The translations under genes and the position numbers were made by a program. DNA of 64,000 nucleotides from Acidovorax carolinensis. GTDB lineage: Bacteria > Pseudomonadota > Gammaproteobacteria > Burkholderiales > Burkholderiaceae_C. The notes beneath the pieces were generated by a model. That model was not told where the DNA came from. It searched no databases and worked only from the letters and a program-made list of their open reading frames with translations. This document shows positions 44,818 to 54,394 of this stretch, in pieces. Position 1 is the first letter of the stretch; the number at the start of each line of letters is the position of its first letter. The stretch is from positions 3,403,001 to 3,467,000 of the forward strand of contig NZ_CP021361.1 in the NCBI RefSeq assembly GCF_002157145.1, given 5' to 3'.

Positions 44818-46011
44818 TCACCCGGAGCAGCAGGCCGCAATCACCTCGCGCACCAGTGCGTCAGGTGCGGCGCGCACGCAGGCCCTGCCCGGCCCGTCAA
44901 TCAACACAAAGCGGATTTCACCCGCCTCCGCCTTCTTGTCCACGCGCATCAGTTCCAGGTAGCGACCGGCATTGTCGGCTGCGTCCAGCACCGGCCCGCG
45001 CAGGGGCAGGCCGGCACGCTGCACCAGCGCTCTCAGGCGGGCGGCAAATGCATCGTCCACCAGACCCAGCCGGCGCGACAGCTCGGCTGCCATCACCATG
45101 CCCGCGCCCACGCCCTCGCCGTGCAGCCAGGCGCCATAGCCCATGCCGGCCTCGATGGCGTGACCGAAGGTGTGACCAAAATTCAAAATGGCGCGCAGAC
45201 CGGCCTCGCGCTCGTCCTGCCCCACCACCCAGGCCTTGATTTCGCAGCTGCGCCGCACCGCATGCGCCAGCGCCGTGCGGTCGCGGGCCAGCAAGGCATC
45301 CATATGCTCTTCCAGCCAGCCCATGAAATCCATGTCGGCAATCGGCCCGTATTTGATGACCTCGGCCAGCCCGGCGCTGAGCTCGCGTGCCGGCAGGGTA
45401 TCGAGCGTGGCCAGGTCGCACACCACCAGCTGTGGCTGGTAGAAAGCGCCGATCATGTTCTTGCCCAGCGGGTGGTTGATGGCCGTCTTGCCGCCCACCG
45501 AAGAATCGACTTGCGCCAGTAGCGTGGTGGGCACCTGCACAAACGGCACACCGCGCATGTAGCTGGCAGCGGCAAAGCCCGTCATGTCACCCACCACACC
45601 ACCACCCAGTGCAAACAGCACCGACTTGCGATCGCAGCCATGCTGCAGCAAGGCATCAAAGATCAGGTTGAGGGTCTGCCAGTTCTTGTGCTCTTCGCCA
45701 TCGGGCAGCACCACCAGGTGCACCTGTGCGTACTTGGGCGCTAGTGCGGTGCGCAGGGCATCGGCATAGAGCGGGGCTACCGTGGTGTTGGTGACGATGA
45801 GGGCGGTGGCCGCCTGGGGTAGCGCGGCATAGATGGCATGCGCACCCATCAGGCCTGCACCAATCACGATGGGGTAGCTGCGGTCGGCGAGATCAATGGC
45901 AACGGTTTGCACGGCATTAGCGGGCGATGAAATCGACGACGAAGTAAAGGACGCAGTTCCAGCACCGTCGGGCTGTAACGCTGAATTCGGTAAGGTGATG
46001 GCAGTGGACAT
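44818..46011 (-). CDS. aroB: 3-dehydroquinate synthase (AroB)
   Basis: Second shikimate-pathway enzyme, NAD- and metal-dependent. Motifs: [40 protein letters not shown], the zinc ligands in [20 protein letters not shown] and LHGEGV. As read from the ATG at 46011 it has 397 residues with a Ser/Thr-rich extension of 33 residues; an internal GTG at 45912 ([18 protein letters not shown]) gives the usual length and N-terminus. Neither start has a clear ribosome binding site. aroK, which normally precedes it, is missing. Confidence 0.93.
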   Translation of the reverse strand: MSTAITLPNSALQPDGAGTASFTSSSISSPANAVQTVAIDLADRSYPIVIGAGLMGAHAIYAALPQAATALIVTNTTVAPLYADALRTALAPKYAQVHLVVLPDGEEHKNWQTLNLIFDALLQHGCDRKSVLFALGGGVVGDMTGFAAASYMRGVPFVQVPTTLLAQVDSSVGGKTAINHPLGKNMIGAFYQPQLVVCDLATLDTLPARELSAGLAEVIKYGPIADMDFMGWLEEHMDALLARDRTALAHAVRRSCEIKAWVVGQDEREAGLRAILNFGHTFGHAIEAGMGYGAWLHGEGVGAGMVMAAELSRRLGLVDDAFAARLRALVQRAGLPLRGPVLDAADNAGRYLELMRVDKKAEAGEIRFVLIDGPGRACVRAAPDALVREVIAACCSG

Positions 46012-46039
46012 GGTGTGCCTAGTTTAGAGGAGGCGCACC

Positions 46040-46112
46040 AAGAGCTTGCTTACTGGCGCCTCAACCAAAGCATATCTAATGCTTTTGCAGCTGTAGGCCA
46101 AAATCAACCCAA
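46040..46112. repeat. Possible degenerate member of the dispersed repeat
   Basis: On the minus strand GATTTTGGCCTACAGCTGCA is followed by AAAGCATTAGATATGCTTT; the first part resembles the GGCCTCTAGC start of the other copies and the second is a short inverted repeat. Weak match. Confidence 0.35.
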
Positions 46113-46212
46113 CGGGCAGATCAATGGCGCCTGCCCTCCCCCCTAATTACTCTCATTACTCTCGTCAGTGTCGTCAGACAGTTCCAAGATCGGCGCTAGC
46201 CCACGGGTAGCC

Positions 46213-46328
46213 GTCGATCAACAGGTCAGTCTCAAGAAACGCCACCATCTGACCAACGCTCAACGTACCGCCAGATGGCGAAAACATCGCTGCCTGGTAG
46301 GCCGATGGTGGCAACAACGGTCGTATTT
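46213..46328 (-). pseudogene. aroK: Possible relic of the aroK shikimate kinase 5' end
   Basis: On the minus strand the frame reads NTTVVATIGLPGSDVFAI, then WRYVERW, like the AroK start V-x-x-x-GLPGSGKST-x-x-R-x-L-A-R-R but with a damaged P-loop. One extra base (46252) then shifts to QMVAFLETDLLID, like the AroK [DE]TDxxI[DE] segment. No AroK-like sequence follows. It occupies the place where aroK sits in related genomes, and the IS256 element is inserted in or just before it. The match rests on about 35 residues, so chance resemblance cannot be excluded. Confidence 0.4.
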
Positions 46329-47717
46329 GAGCCTGTCAGAAACTTTGTGTGTGAGGCATAGCATGTCAACAAGGAGCATGAATGCCACGCAAGACGAAGA
46401 CAACCGCTGCGGCGGACAAGGCGGCGCAGCCGCAATTCTCAGCCGAGCTGCTGGAGCAACTCATCCCCGGGCCGGTAACGCCGGCCGAGCTCGAAGGCAT
46501 CTTCCAGCAGTTCAAGAAGTCGGTTCTTGAGCGCGCCCTGGGCGCCGAGATGAGCCATCATCTGGGCTACACGCCCGGCCAGGCCAAGCCCGAAGGGGCT
46601 GGCGCCAATCACCGCAACGGCAAGAGCGCCAAGACGGTGCTGACCGATGCGGGAGCGCTGCGCATCGACGTTCCCCGCGACCGCGAGGGCACTTTCGAGC
46701 CACAACTCATCGGCAAGCACGAACGGCGCTTCACCGGCTTCGATGACAAGATCATCGCCATGTACGCCCGGGGCATGACGGTGCGCGAGATCCAGGGCTT
46801 CCTGGCCGAGATGTACTCGGTGGACGTCTCGCCCGACCTCATCAGCAGTGTCACCGACGCCGTGATGAGCGAGGTCACGGCCTGGCAGACGCGCCCGCTG
46901 GAGGCGATGTACCCGGTGGTGTTCTTTGACGCGCTGCGGGTCAAGATCCGCGAGGATGGCGTGGTGCGCGCCAAGGCCGTGTACCTGGCGCTGGGTGTGC
47001 TGCCCGATGGCAGCCGCGACATCCTGGGCATCTGGATCGAGAACACCGAGGGTGCCAAGTTCTGGATGAAGGTGTTCAACGATCTGAGGACACGCGGCGT
47101 CCATGACATCCTGATCGCCGTCACCGACGGGCTCAAGGGTATGCCAGAGGCGCTGGGCGCGGTGTTCCCGGCCACGACGCTGCAGACCTGCATCGTGCAC
47201 CTGATCCGCAATAGCCTGGACTTCGCAAGCTGGAAGGACCGCAAGAGCCTGGCGGCGGCCATCAAACCCATCTACACAGCAGTGAGCGCCGAAGCGGCCC
47301 AGACTGAGCTCGATGCGTTTGAAAAGGGGCCCTGGGGCCAGAAATTTCCCACGGTCGTGGGCGCCTGGCGCAGGGCCTGGGACAAGGTGATCCCATTCTT
47401 CGCCTTCCCGCCCGAGGTGCGACGCGTGATCTACACGACCAATGCGATTGAAAGCGTGAATGCGCGGCTGCGCAAGATCATCAAGACCAGAGGACACTTC
47501 CCCAGCGACGATGCGGCCACCAAGCTGATCTGGCTGGCCCTGCGCAACATCACCGAGGACTGGGGGCGAGCAGCCAACCATTGGAAATCAGCGATGAACC
47601 AGTTTGCAATCCTCTACGAAGAACGATTCATGAAACCGAGCACGTAAGATATCCAACCAGCTTCACGAAATCGGTGAAGGTTCAATGAGCCTCACACACG
47701 GAAATTCGGACACGCCC
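46329..47717. mobile_element. IS256-family insertion sequence with target duplication
   Basis: 1389-base element bounded by imperfect 29-base inverted repeats (46329-46357 and 47689-47717; both contain GTGTGTGAGGC in inverted sense). An 8-base direct repeat TCGTATTT at 46321-46328 and 47718-47725 marks the target duplication. The transposase gene occupies most of it and is intact, and the identical target copies suggest a fairly recent insertion. It separates the Ig-like lipoprotein gene from aroB. Confidence 0.92.
46382..47647 (+). CDS. IS256-family transposase
   Basis: 421-residue DDE transposase. The three acidic residues are in PVVFFDALRVKI, LIAVTDGLKGMPEAL and YTTNAIESVNARLRK, with the family ending (RNITEDWGRAANHWKSAMNQ). 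An AAGGAG ribosome binding site precedes the ATG at 46382. Complete and apparently active. Transcribed opposite to the neighbouring pil and aro genes. Confidence 0.95.
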   Translation: MPRKTKTTAAADKAAQPQFSAELLEQLIPGPVTPAELEGIFQQFKKSVLERALGAEMSHHLGYTPGQAKPEGAGANHRNGKSAKTVLTDAGALRIDVPRDREGTFEPQLIGKHERRFTGFDDKIIAMYARGMTVREIQGFLAEMYSVDVSPDLISSVTDAVMSEVTAWQTRPLEAMYPVVFFDALRVKIREDGVVRAKAVYLALGVLPDGSRDILGIWIENTEGAKFWMKVFNDLRTRGVHDILIAVTDGLKGMPEALGAVFPATTLQTCIVHLIRNSLDFASWKDRKSLAAAIKPIYTAVSAEAAQTELDAFEKGPWGQKFPTVVGAWRRAWDKVIPFFAFPPEVRRVIYTTNAIESVNARLRKIIKTRGHFPSDDAATKLIWLALRNITEDWGRAANHWKSAMNQFAILYEERFMKPST

Positions 47718-47738
47718 TCGTATTTTTAACCGGAAAAA

Positions 47739-49328
47739 TTAACCGCTCGTACGGCAGTTGTTCACGCCATAAGGAGGCGTCAAGAACGAACCATTCTTGT
47801 CATCACCTTCAATAAAGTCCGTCCTGTAGAGCTTCTCAACAACTCCTTCAGACCCTGCCACGCTGGTGGTGACTTTAACTGCATAGAAAAGCCAAGTTGC
47901 TACGTTCATGGGGTACTCGACCTGAATGGTTGCACGACCGTTCGTACCGGTTGTTTTGGCCCCTACATAAGAGAGGATCACATCGGCCTTTCGAGGGGAG
48001 AGCACTCCATTACTATCGCTATCTTCCCCCGCATCCAGGAAACCGTTACGATTTGCGTCTTCATTCAAGCACAAGGTGCGTGTTCCCTCATACAAGCCCT
48101 TGCCATAGACTCGCAGATCTACGCTCGCAGAGATCTGCGCATTAGGTACTGCATTGCCTGCAGCATCAGCAACTGCAATATCAAATTTTTTGATATAGGT
48201 GAGGTTGTCCGCACCTCGGGCCAGTTCATTGTTATCACCCAAAGTAATCGAAAGCGGTTGGCTGGCGACTGTCATGGTTGCAGTCCTGGAATTAGGACAG
48301 GCACCATTAGCGATCTCTACATCGGTCAGACCATAGCAAACGCGAATCTGAACACCATCAGTTGGGCTGGATCGCGTACCGGCGATATAGTCAGCCAGCG
48401 CTTGACCATTGGCATCGCTATAAACTGTTGCAGTACCGGTAGAAATCGCCTCGCCACTTCCGAGCCCTGGAGCAACGATCTCGAATCGGGCACGCACATT
48501 CTGAATTGCTTGGTTAGACGCATTTTGGAAAACTGCCCGTAAACCAGCACGACTCGTGGTAGAGCCCGACACATTGGGAGCAATGGTGTTAGGCGTAATG
48601 GCCAAACTGGCGGCGCTGATCACTCCCGTTGCATTGGGAATCCCGGTTCCACCAGGCTGCAAAACCTGAACGTCTTTGCGCTCAGTTACGCCCGAAGCTG
48701 CTGCCTCAACTGTATAAACCCCAGGGGTACCCGGAACTGCTTGTAATTGAACGGAGGCGTTGCCACTGCTATCGGCATTCACAGCCTGCGTGAATCCAAG
48801 TGTGCCGCCCAACTTAATGGATGCTTGTGCGATACCATTCCCATTGACATCAGTCACTTTCACAGCCAACGTCGCCGTACCACCTGGAGCTGGAGTTGCA
48901 GGAACCAAAGACAAAACAACCTTGCTGCCAGTCACAGGAATAACCGCTGTCGCAGCCTGACCGCCCATTTTCATTACTGCGGTAATTTCTCGATTGGCCT
49001 TGCTGCCTCCAATCGAAATCTTCCCAGAAGCTTTGCCAGTAGCATCGGAAATAGCTACCATTGGCGTATAAACCCCAGAATTCACTGACACTGTTAAAGG
49101 AGAATCTGCCACTGGATTATTATTTGCATCCAGAGCAGTAACAACTAAAGTTGCCTCATCAGCACCCGAGTTAGTCAATGCATTCTTATCGAGTTGATAC
49201 ACAATGCTGGCAACGCTTGCCGCAACCGGATTACTTCCAGGCTTAGAACCCGGATTACCCCCACCGCCACCGCAGGCCACCAATACAGCAATCAATGGCA
49301 CCGTCAAGATTCTGAAAAATTTCCTCAT
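47739..49328 (-). CDS. Ig-like (Big_1-type) lipoprotein with EF-hand-like loops
   Basis: 529-residue predicted surface or periplasmic lipoprotein. The lipobox is IAVLVAC (Cys about 19) followed by a Gly/Ser/Pro spacer. At least two Ig-like invasin-type repeats can be seen (ANNNPVADSPLTVSVNSGVY; DVNGNGIAQASIKLGGTLGF) and a third-like region further on. Near the C-terminus, EDANRNGFLDAGEDSDSNGV resembles paired calcium-binding loops. It starts 23 bases after pilQ on the same strand, so it is probably expressed with the pilus operon and may be an adhesin or secretin-associated factor; this is inference. Its base composition is more AT-rich than most of the window. Confidence 0.75.
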   Translation of the reverse strand: MRKFFRILTVPLIAVLVACGGGGGNPGSKPGSNPVAASVASIVYQLDKNALTNSGADEATLVVTALDANNNPVADSPLTVSVNSGVYTPMVAISDATGKASGKISIGGSKANREITAVMKMGGQAATAVIPVTGSKVVLSLVPATPAPGGTATLAVKVTDVNGNGIAQASIKLGGTLGFTQAVNADSSGNASVQLQAVPGTPGVYTVEAAASGVTERKDVQVLQPGGTGIPNATGVISAASLAITPNTIAPNVSGSTTSRAGLRAVFQNASNQAIQNVRARFEIVAPGLGSGEAISTGTATVYSDANGQALADYIAGTRSSPTDGVQIRVCYGLTDVEIANGACPNSRTATMTVASQPLSITLGDNNELARGADNLTYIKKFDIAVADAAGNAVPNAQISASVDLRVYGKGLYEGTRTLCLNEDANRNGFLDAGEDSDSNGVLSPRKADVILSYVGAKTTGTNGRATIQVEYPMNVATWLFYAVKVTTSVAGSEGVVEKLYRTDFIEGDDKNGSFLTPPYGVNNCRTSG

Positions 49329-49351
49329 TTTTCCCCCAATAATTAATTTAT

Positions 49352-51490
49352 TTATCGCACTGGTCCGCGGTCAGTAATAACTTTAGGCGTAATAAAAACC
49401 AACATTTCACGCTTGGAGGACTCTTTCGTCCTGCTCTTGAACAAGTTTCCAACGACTGGAACATCGCCTAGCAATGGAATCTTGTTCTCTTGATTGGCGT
49501 CTTCCATCTCGAAAATGCCACCAATCACGACAGTTCCGCCATTTTCAATCAGGATTTGTGTCTTGATGTGCTTGGTATCGATGGCTACACCCTGCGTAGT
49601 GGTCTCACCCCGGCTGTCCTTATTGATATCCAGGTCGAGAATAATGCTGCCTTCTGGCGTGATTTGGGGAGTTACCTCGAGTTTCAGCACTGCCTTCTTA
49701 AATGCCAAAGTGGTGGCACCGTTCGGCGCGGTCACCGAATAGGGGTATTCCGTACCCTGTTCGATCAAAGCCTTGGTCTGGTCGGCCGTGATAATGCGTG
49801 GGCTCGATACGATCTTGCCTTTGCCATCGGCCTCCATGGCCGAGAGTTCCAGCGTCAGGAACCTGTTAGCAGCAGAGTTAAAGATGGAAAGGGCAAAACT
49901 CCCCACACTGCTGACATTGGACAGGCTGGCAGGCAAGTTGACAAAATTACCATCGGTGTTGGTGGTGCCACCAGCGCCGCTGGATGCCACCGCATTGCTG
50001 TAACTGGTGCCAAACGCCACCCGGTTGTTTCCGCCAACGCTGTAGCCACCATCGCCACCACGATTGGCACGCAGGTCGGTTCCGCCCAAGCGCACACCCA
50101 GGGACCGACCAAACGTGTCCCGAGCTTCAACAATACGCGCTTCAATCAAAACCTGACGCACTGCGATATCTAGCGTCGAGAGCAATTGACGCACTTCTTC
50201 GAGTTTGGTGGGAGTGTCGGTCACAAACAACTGGTTTGTACGAGGCTCCGAAATGGCACTACCGCGTTCCGTCAAAAATCTTGTAGAAGAACCAGTCCCG
50301 CCACTTGAACTGGACGTTAGCTGCGTCACCATGTCTGCCGCTTTGGCATAATTAAGCTGAAAGGCTTGAGTTTTCAGTGGCTCCAGTTTCTGGATGGCCA
50401 ACGCAGCTTCAAAATCTTTCTTGGTGCGCGCATCGATTTCGTCCTTCGGGGCAATCCACAACACGGTCCCTGATTTGCGCATGCCCAAGCCCTTGGCATC
50501 CATGATAATCTGAAGCGCCTGGTCCCATGGAACGTCCTTCAAACGCAGCGTCAAGGCACCGGTTACGGTGTCGGACGTCACAATATTAAAGTTGGTGAAA
50601 TCCGCAATCACCTGCAACAAAGATCTGACTTCAATATTCTGAAAATTCAGTGAAAGCTTTTCTCCACTGTATCCAGGGCCTTGAGTCAATTTCGTCAAAT
50701 CCACCTTCTTTTGACGAATTTCCACGACAAACTGGTTATTGCTTTGGTAAGCACTGTGCTCCCAGTCTCCAACCGGCTCGACCACCATGCGCACGCGATC
50801 ACCCTGTTGGGATGTCGTCACCATTTGAACGGGTGTTCCGAAATCGGTCACATCCAGGCGCCGACGCAAGCCTTCTGGCAAGGAGGAACGGAGAAAATCG
50901 ACGGTCAGCCCCTTGCCCTGGCGCTGGAGGTCCACACCGACCTGGCTGTTGGCAAGCCCCACGATGATGCGGCCAGAACCATCAGTGCCCCTGCGAAAGT
51001 CCACATCTTTCAAAGGAAGCGTGTCGCTGCTACCGCTTTCTGCAAATATCGTGGCAGAGGACTGCTGCGATGCTGCTACTGAAGTAGTAACAGGCACCAG
51101 AGAAATAAGAAGGGTCTTGCCTTGCAGTTCCGCCTGGTAAGAAGTGGCCTGCTTGAGATTCAGAACCAGGCGGGACCGATCGCCCGCTTGCACGACGTTG
51201 ATGGACTTTAAATTTCCCTGATTCACATCGACAACGGACCGCCCCATTGCATTGGTGGTGCCAGGAAAATCCAGCGCAATGCGCGCGGGCGACTGAATTG
51301 CAAAGCCCGTAGGAACAGCGGACAGTGGCTGAGACAGTTCAACACGAACCACTTCTGCGCCACCTTGCATCGTGCCAGTAACCGCCTCGATCGCACTTTG
51401 TGCCATGGCAGCCGTTGCGGCCAGCGTGGTCACTACCGCAAATATGGCGCTTTTGTAGCGATTCATCATCCAGATATTTTTCGTTGTCAT
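49352..51490 (-). CDS. pilQ: Type IV pilus secretin PilQ
   Basis: 712-residue outer-membrane channel through which the pilus passes. A signal peptide covers about residues 12-30 (IFAVVTTLAATAAMAQ). Two AMIN domains follow (VVRVELSQPLSAVPTGFAI; GRIIVGLANSQVGVDLQRQG), then the STN/N domains (LSLNFQNIEVRSLLQVIADF) and the secretin domain with VRQVLIEARIVEA and VVIGGIFEMEDAN. Overlaps pilP by ATGA. Last core gene of pilMNOPQ. Confidence 0.95.
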   Translation of the reverse strand: MTTKNIWMMNRYKSAIFAVVTTLAATAAMAQSAIEAVTGTMQGGAEVVRVELSQPLSAVPTGFAIQSPARIALDFPGTTNAMGRSVVDVNQGNLKSINVVQAGDRSRLVLNLKQATSYQAELQGKTLLISLVPVTTSVAASQQSSATIFAESGSSDTLPLKDVDFRRGTDGSGRIIVGLANSQVGVDLQRQGKGLTVDFLRSSLPEGLRRRLDVTDFGTPVQMVTTSQQGDRVRMVVEPVGDWEHSAYQSNNQFVVEIRQKKVDLTKLTQGPGYSGEKLSLNFQNIEVRSLLQVIADFTNFNIVTSDTVTGALTLRLKDVPWDQALQIIMDAKGLGMRKSGTVLWIAPKDEIDARTKKDFEAALAIQKLEPLKTQAFQLNYAKAADMVTQLTSSSSGGTGSSTRFLTERGSAISEPRTNQLFVTDTPTKLEEVRQLLSTLDIAVRQVLIEARIVEARDTFGRSLGVRLGGTDLRANRGGDGGYSVGGNNRVAFGTSYSNAVASSGAGGTTNTDGNFVNLPASLSNVSSVGSFALSIFNSAANRFLTLELSAMEADGKGKIVSSPRIITADQTKALIEQGTEYPYSVTAPNGATTLAFKKAVLKLEVTPQITPEGSIILDLDINKDSRGETTTQGVAIDTKHIKTQILIENGGTVVIGGIFEMEDANQENKIPLLGDVPVVGNLFKSRTKESSKREMLVFITPKVITDRGPVR

Positions 51491-52029
51491 TTCTTTCCCT
51501 CTTGCAGGTCAAGCGATGCGGTACGCTCTATCCAATCCCCCGTGGCGTCTTGCACTATTTCGCGCAAACTAATTGCCGTTTCCGATATTTTGGTAATTTT
51601 TCCATAATTTTGACCAAGGTAATTTCCCACCCGAACCTGGTACAGCAAATTATCGACTTTGAGTAGAGCTGTAGGCGTTCCGGTCTTATTCAGACTACCG
51701 ACCATTGCCATCGCATCCAATGGAAACGCCTCCAAAGGCTCTTTTCTACGCGCCATCTCGGGAGCAATCAGCATAGCATTGGAGGCGATCTGAACTGAAT
51801 CTCGCCGCAATGCCTGCGTGAGCTTGAGTTGATTGAACGGTTCGATACCATTTTCTACCGTATAAGCCTGCGGCTGAAAATTTTTGGGCTCGGAAAGGGG
51901 TGTAATGCGCGGCTTGGTCGTGGCACGCTGATCGGCCATCCATTGGCGCAATTCATCCTCGCCCGTCGGACCGCAACCGCCCAGAACCCCTGCACATAAA
52001 ATCAAAACAAAACGACCGGCCCACATCAT
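51487..52029 (-). CDS. pilP: Type IV pilus lipoprotein PilP
   Basis: 180-residue inner-membrane lipoprotein (lipobox CAGVLGGC, Cys about 19) linking PilNO to the PilQ secretin. The HR/beta domain includes ALLKVDNLLYQVRVGNYLGQ and NYGKITKISETAISLREIV. Overlaps pilO and pilQ by four bases each. Confidence 0.93.
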   Translation of the reverse strand: MMWAGRFVLILCAGVLGGCGPTGEDELRQWMADQRATTKPRITPLSEPKNFQPQAYTVENGIEPFNQLKLTQALRRDSVQIASNAMLIAPEMARRKEPLEAFPLDAMAMVGSLNKTGTPTALLKVDNLLYQVRVGNYLGQNYGKITKISETAISLREIVQDATGDWIERTASLDLQEGKK

Positions 52030-52694
52030 TTCTTTCCTCCGGCATTTTTTTGCGCCTGAACCTCTTCAGGATCCAGGTAGCGGAAAGTTCTCGCCGTGGC
52101 ATCCATGGACAACATGCCTGCATCCTTGCCTGCAGGAGCAATCGAGATGTTGTTCAAAGTCACAATACGAGACAAGTGCGCAACATCGGACGCGAATGAC
52201 CCCATATCATGGTATTTGCCCGTCACCCTGACGGCGATGGGAAGCTCGGCGTAATAATCCCTGACAACGATTTGCCCCGGGCGAAACAAATCAAACTGCA
52301 GGCTACGACCCAAACCCGCCTGGTTGATGTCTGAAAGCAATGCAGCCATTTCCGCCTTGCTTGGCAATTGTTTTTCAAGCTGAATCACATACTGCTGTAT
52401 CTGTTCGCGCTGCTTCTTGAGCGCCTCCAGACTTACGGCCTTTACAAGCTTCTTCGTGTAGTCTTCACGAAGAACAATTTCCTTGCCACGCTCCAGTTCA
52501 AGCTCTGCTTGGTAATCAGTCAGCTTGACAAACCAGAGCACGACTGCAACACCGATGGCGATGAATGCACAGAGCAAGAATTTCGGCAAAACCGGCCAAA
52601 GTGATGGGTCCTTGGTATCCAGATTTTTAAACTGCCGCTGCAAATTGCTCTGCAGCGCAGCGAAATCAATTTTTGGAGGTTGTGTTTTCGCCAT
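52026..52694 (-). CDS. pilO: Type IV pilus inner-membrane protein PilO
   Basis: 222-residue bitopic membrane protein. A membrane helix at about residues 32-55 (FLLCAFIAIGVAVVLWFV) is followed by a coiled coil and a ferredoxin-like periplasmic domain (IVVRDYYAELPIAVRVTGKY). Forms the alignment subcomplex with PilN and PilP. Confidence 0.93.
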   Translation of the reverse strand: MAKTQPPKIDFAALQSNLQRQFKNLDTKDPSLWPVLPKFLLCAFIAIGVAVVLWFVKLTDYQAELELERGKEIVLREDYTKKLVKAVSLEALKKQREQIQQYVIQLEKQLPSKAEMAALLSDINQAGLGRSLQFDLFRPGQIVVRDYYAELPIAVRVTGKYHDMGSFASDVAHLSRIVTLNNISIAPAGKDAGMLSMDATARTFRYLDPEEVQAQKNAGGKK

Positions 52695-52697
52695 ACG

Positions 52698-53318
52698 TTA
52701 CTTTCCAGCCGAGGCAGCAACAGCCGAACTAGCGGCATCCATGGCTTTTTGAGCTTCACTGGATCGCACGAGCTGGAATCTCAAATTGAAAGCACCAACG
52801 CGACGCTGGTCCCGTGGCGTCAATGCCACGTTGCTGGCGACAATTTCCACCAGTTCGGGCTTCGAAAACCAGGGGGTGTTGTTGGTAAGGTTGCGCAGCA
52901 TCTCCGAAACGCGTTCATTGGACTGCGCCATGCCTTGCATGGAAATGGTCTGGCCATCTTGCTTCATGCTGGTGATGTAGACGCCATCGGGCAACTGCCT
53001 GACGAGCTCATTCAGCAGATGTACCGGCAAATTCCGGTCCGATTGCAGATCCTCCACAGCCTTCTGCCGTGCGCGCAAAGAAGCAATTTCTTCTTCGATG
53101 GACGCAATTTCCTTGATTTGCCCCTCAAGGACCTTGATTTCAGTTTGCAGAAAAGCATTCTTTTCTTGCTGGTCCGTAATCATTACCTGGAACCACCAAT
53201 AGATAGCCCCTGCGATGGCAAGACCCAGCAGAAACGATGCAAACATCGTTGCCTGAAAAGCCTCGCGCCTGCGTTTACGCGCAGCCTCCCGGTGCGGGAG
53301 CAGATTGATCAAAATCAC
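52698..53318 (-). CDS. pilN: Type IV pilus inner-membrane protein PilN
   Basis: 206 residues from the GTG at 53318, which overlaps the pilM stop as GTGA. The N-terminal cytoplasmic motif ILINLLPHREAARKRRREAF binds PilM. A single membrane helix (ATMFASFLLGLAIAGAIYWW), a coiled coil and a periplasmic domain follow. Longer starts in this frame run into pilM and are not supported. Confidence 0.93.
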   Translation of the reverse strand: MILINLLPHREAARKRRREAFQATMFASFLLGLAIAGAIYWWFQVMITDQQEKNAFLQTEIKVLEGQIKEIASIEEEIASLRARQKAVEDLQSDRNLPVHLLNELVRQLPDGVYITSMKQDGQTISMQGMAQSNERVSEMLRNLTNNTPWFSKPELVEIVASNVALTPRDQRRVGAFNLRFQLVRSSEAQKAMDAASSAVAASAGK

Positions 53319-54394
53319 TGCAGAAACCTCCGCATAGCCAAACCACATGAAGTGAGATAGGAAGGGGCTTCACGCACCATCTTTTTCAATCGGACGGAAC
53401 TTCCAATCTCCATTCCGTCAAACGGATTGACTGCACTGCAAGCAAAGCCGGTTTGCTGGGTTACGGCTTCCGTCAAGCCTGGAAGTGGCGCCGATCCGCC
53501 GGCAAGCATGATGTGGTCTACCCGGTTGTGCGGGGTACTAGTGAAGAAGAATTGCAGCGCTCGACCAATTTCCTGTGCCATGCTTTCCACAAATGGTCGA
53601 AGTACCGCGGCCTGGTAGTCTTCTGGCAGATCTCCATTGCGCTTCTTGCCTTCGGCCTCTTCGACGGAAAAACCATATTGCCGCACGATAAGTTGCGTCA
53701 GTTGCGCCCCGCCAAAAGCTTGGTCGCGGTCATACAAGACCTCTTCATTGCGGATGACCTGCATGCTCGTGGTGAGCGCACCGACTTCAAACAAGGCCAC
53801 AAGAGCATCCACCCCCTTGTTGGGCAGCGCCTCGATCAAGCGGCCGGCAGCAAGCCTTGATGCATGCGATTCGATGTCAACAACCACCGGCTTGAGTCCC
53901 GCAGCCTCGGCAAGACCCTGCCTGTCTTGCACCTTTTCACGTCGTGAGGCTGCAATCAGCACATCCACGTCGCCGGGCGCATTCTTGCTGGGCCCAATCA
54001 CGCAGAAGTCCAGACTGACCTCATCCAGGGAAAAAGGAATGTACTGGTTCGCCTCCGACTCGACCTGGACCTCGAGCTCCTGCTCCGTCATTCCACCGGG
54101 CAGCGTGATTCTCTTGGTGATCACCGCAGATGGAGGCAACGCCAAGGCGACATTTTTGGTGCGGGTGCCGCTCTTTTTGACAAGCCGGCGCAAAGCGTCG
54201 GCCACTTCATCGAATTTTTCGATGTTACCGTCTGTGATCCAACCACGCTCCAACGGCTCGATAGCGCAACGCTCAAGCACCAGCCCTCCCACCTTGTCAT
54301 GCCCTAACTCCACCAGCTTGACGCTGGAGGAACTGATGTCGATACCCAGTAGCGGCGCGGACTGGCGGCTAAAAAAAGACCCCGTAGAGATCAA
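53315..54394 (-). CDS. pilM: Type IV pilus assembly ATPase-like PilM
   Basis: 359-residue actin-like cytoplasmic protein. The start is taken as the TTG at 54394, because AGGAGA lies 7 bases before it and the length then matches family members; a TTG at 54418 is also open. Motifs: LLGIDISSSSVKLVELG (phosphate loop), VSLDFCVIGPSKN, and IMLAGGSAPLPGLTEAV (adenosine-binding). First gene of pilMNOPQ. Confidence 0.92.
   Translation of the reverse strand: MISTGSFFSRQSAPLLGIDISSSSVKLVELGHDKVGGLVLERCAIEPLERGWITDGNIEKFDEVADALRRLVKKSGTRTKNVALALPPSAVITKRITLPGGMTEQELEVQVESEANQYIPFSLDEVSLDFCVIGPSKNAPGDVDVLIAASRREKVQDRQGLAEAAGLKPVVVDIESHASRLAAGRLIEALPNKGVDALVALFEVGALTTSMQVIRNEEVLYDRDQAFGGAQLTQLIVRQYGFSVEEAEGKKRNGDLPEDYQAAVLRPFVESMAQEIGRALQFFFTSTPHNRVDHIMLAGGSAPLPGLTEAVTQQTGFACSAVNPFDGMEIGSSVRLKKMVREAPSYLTSCGLAMRRFLQ

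Noticed and set aside
46168..46530. Plus-strand ORF at the IS left end
   Set aside because: It crosses the insertion boundary and the inverted repeat, so it is a chance frame joining host and element DNA.
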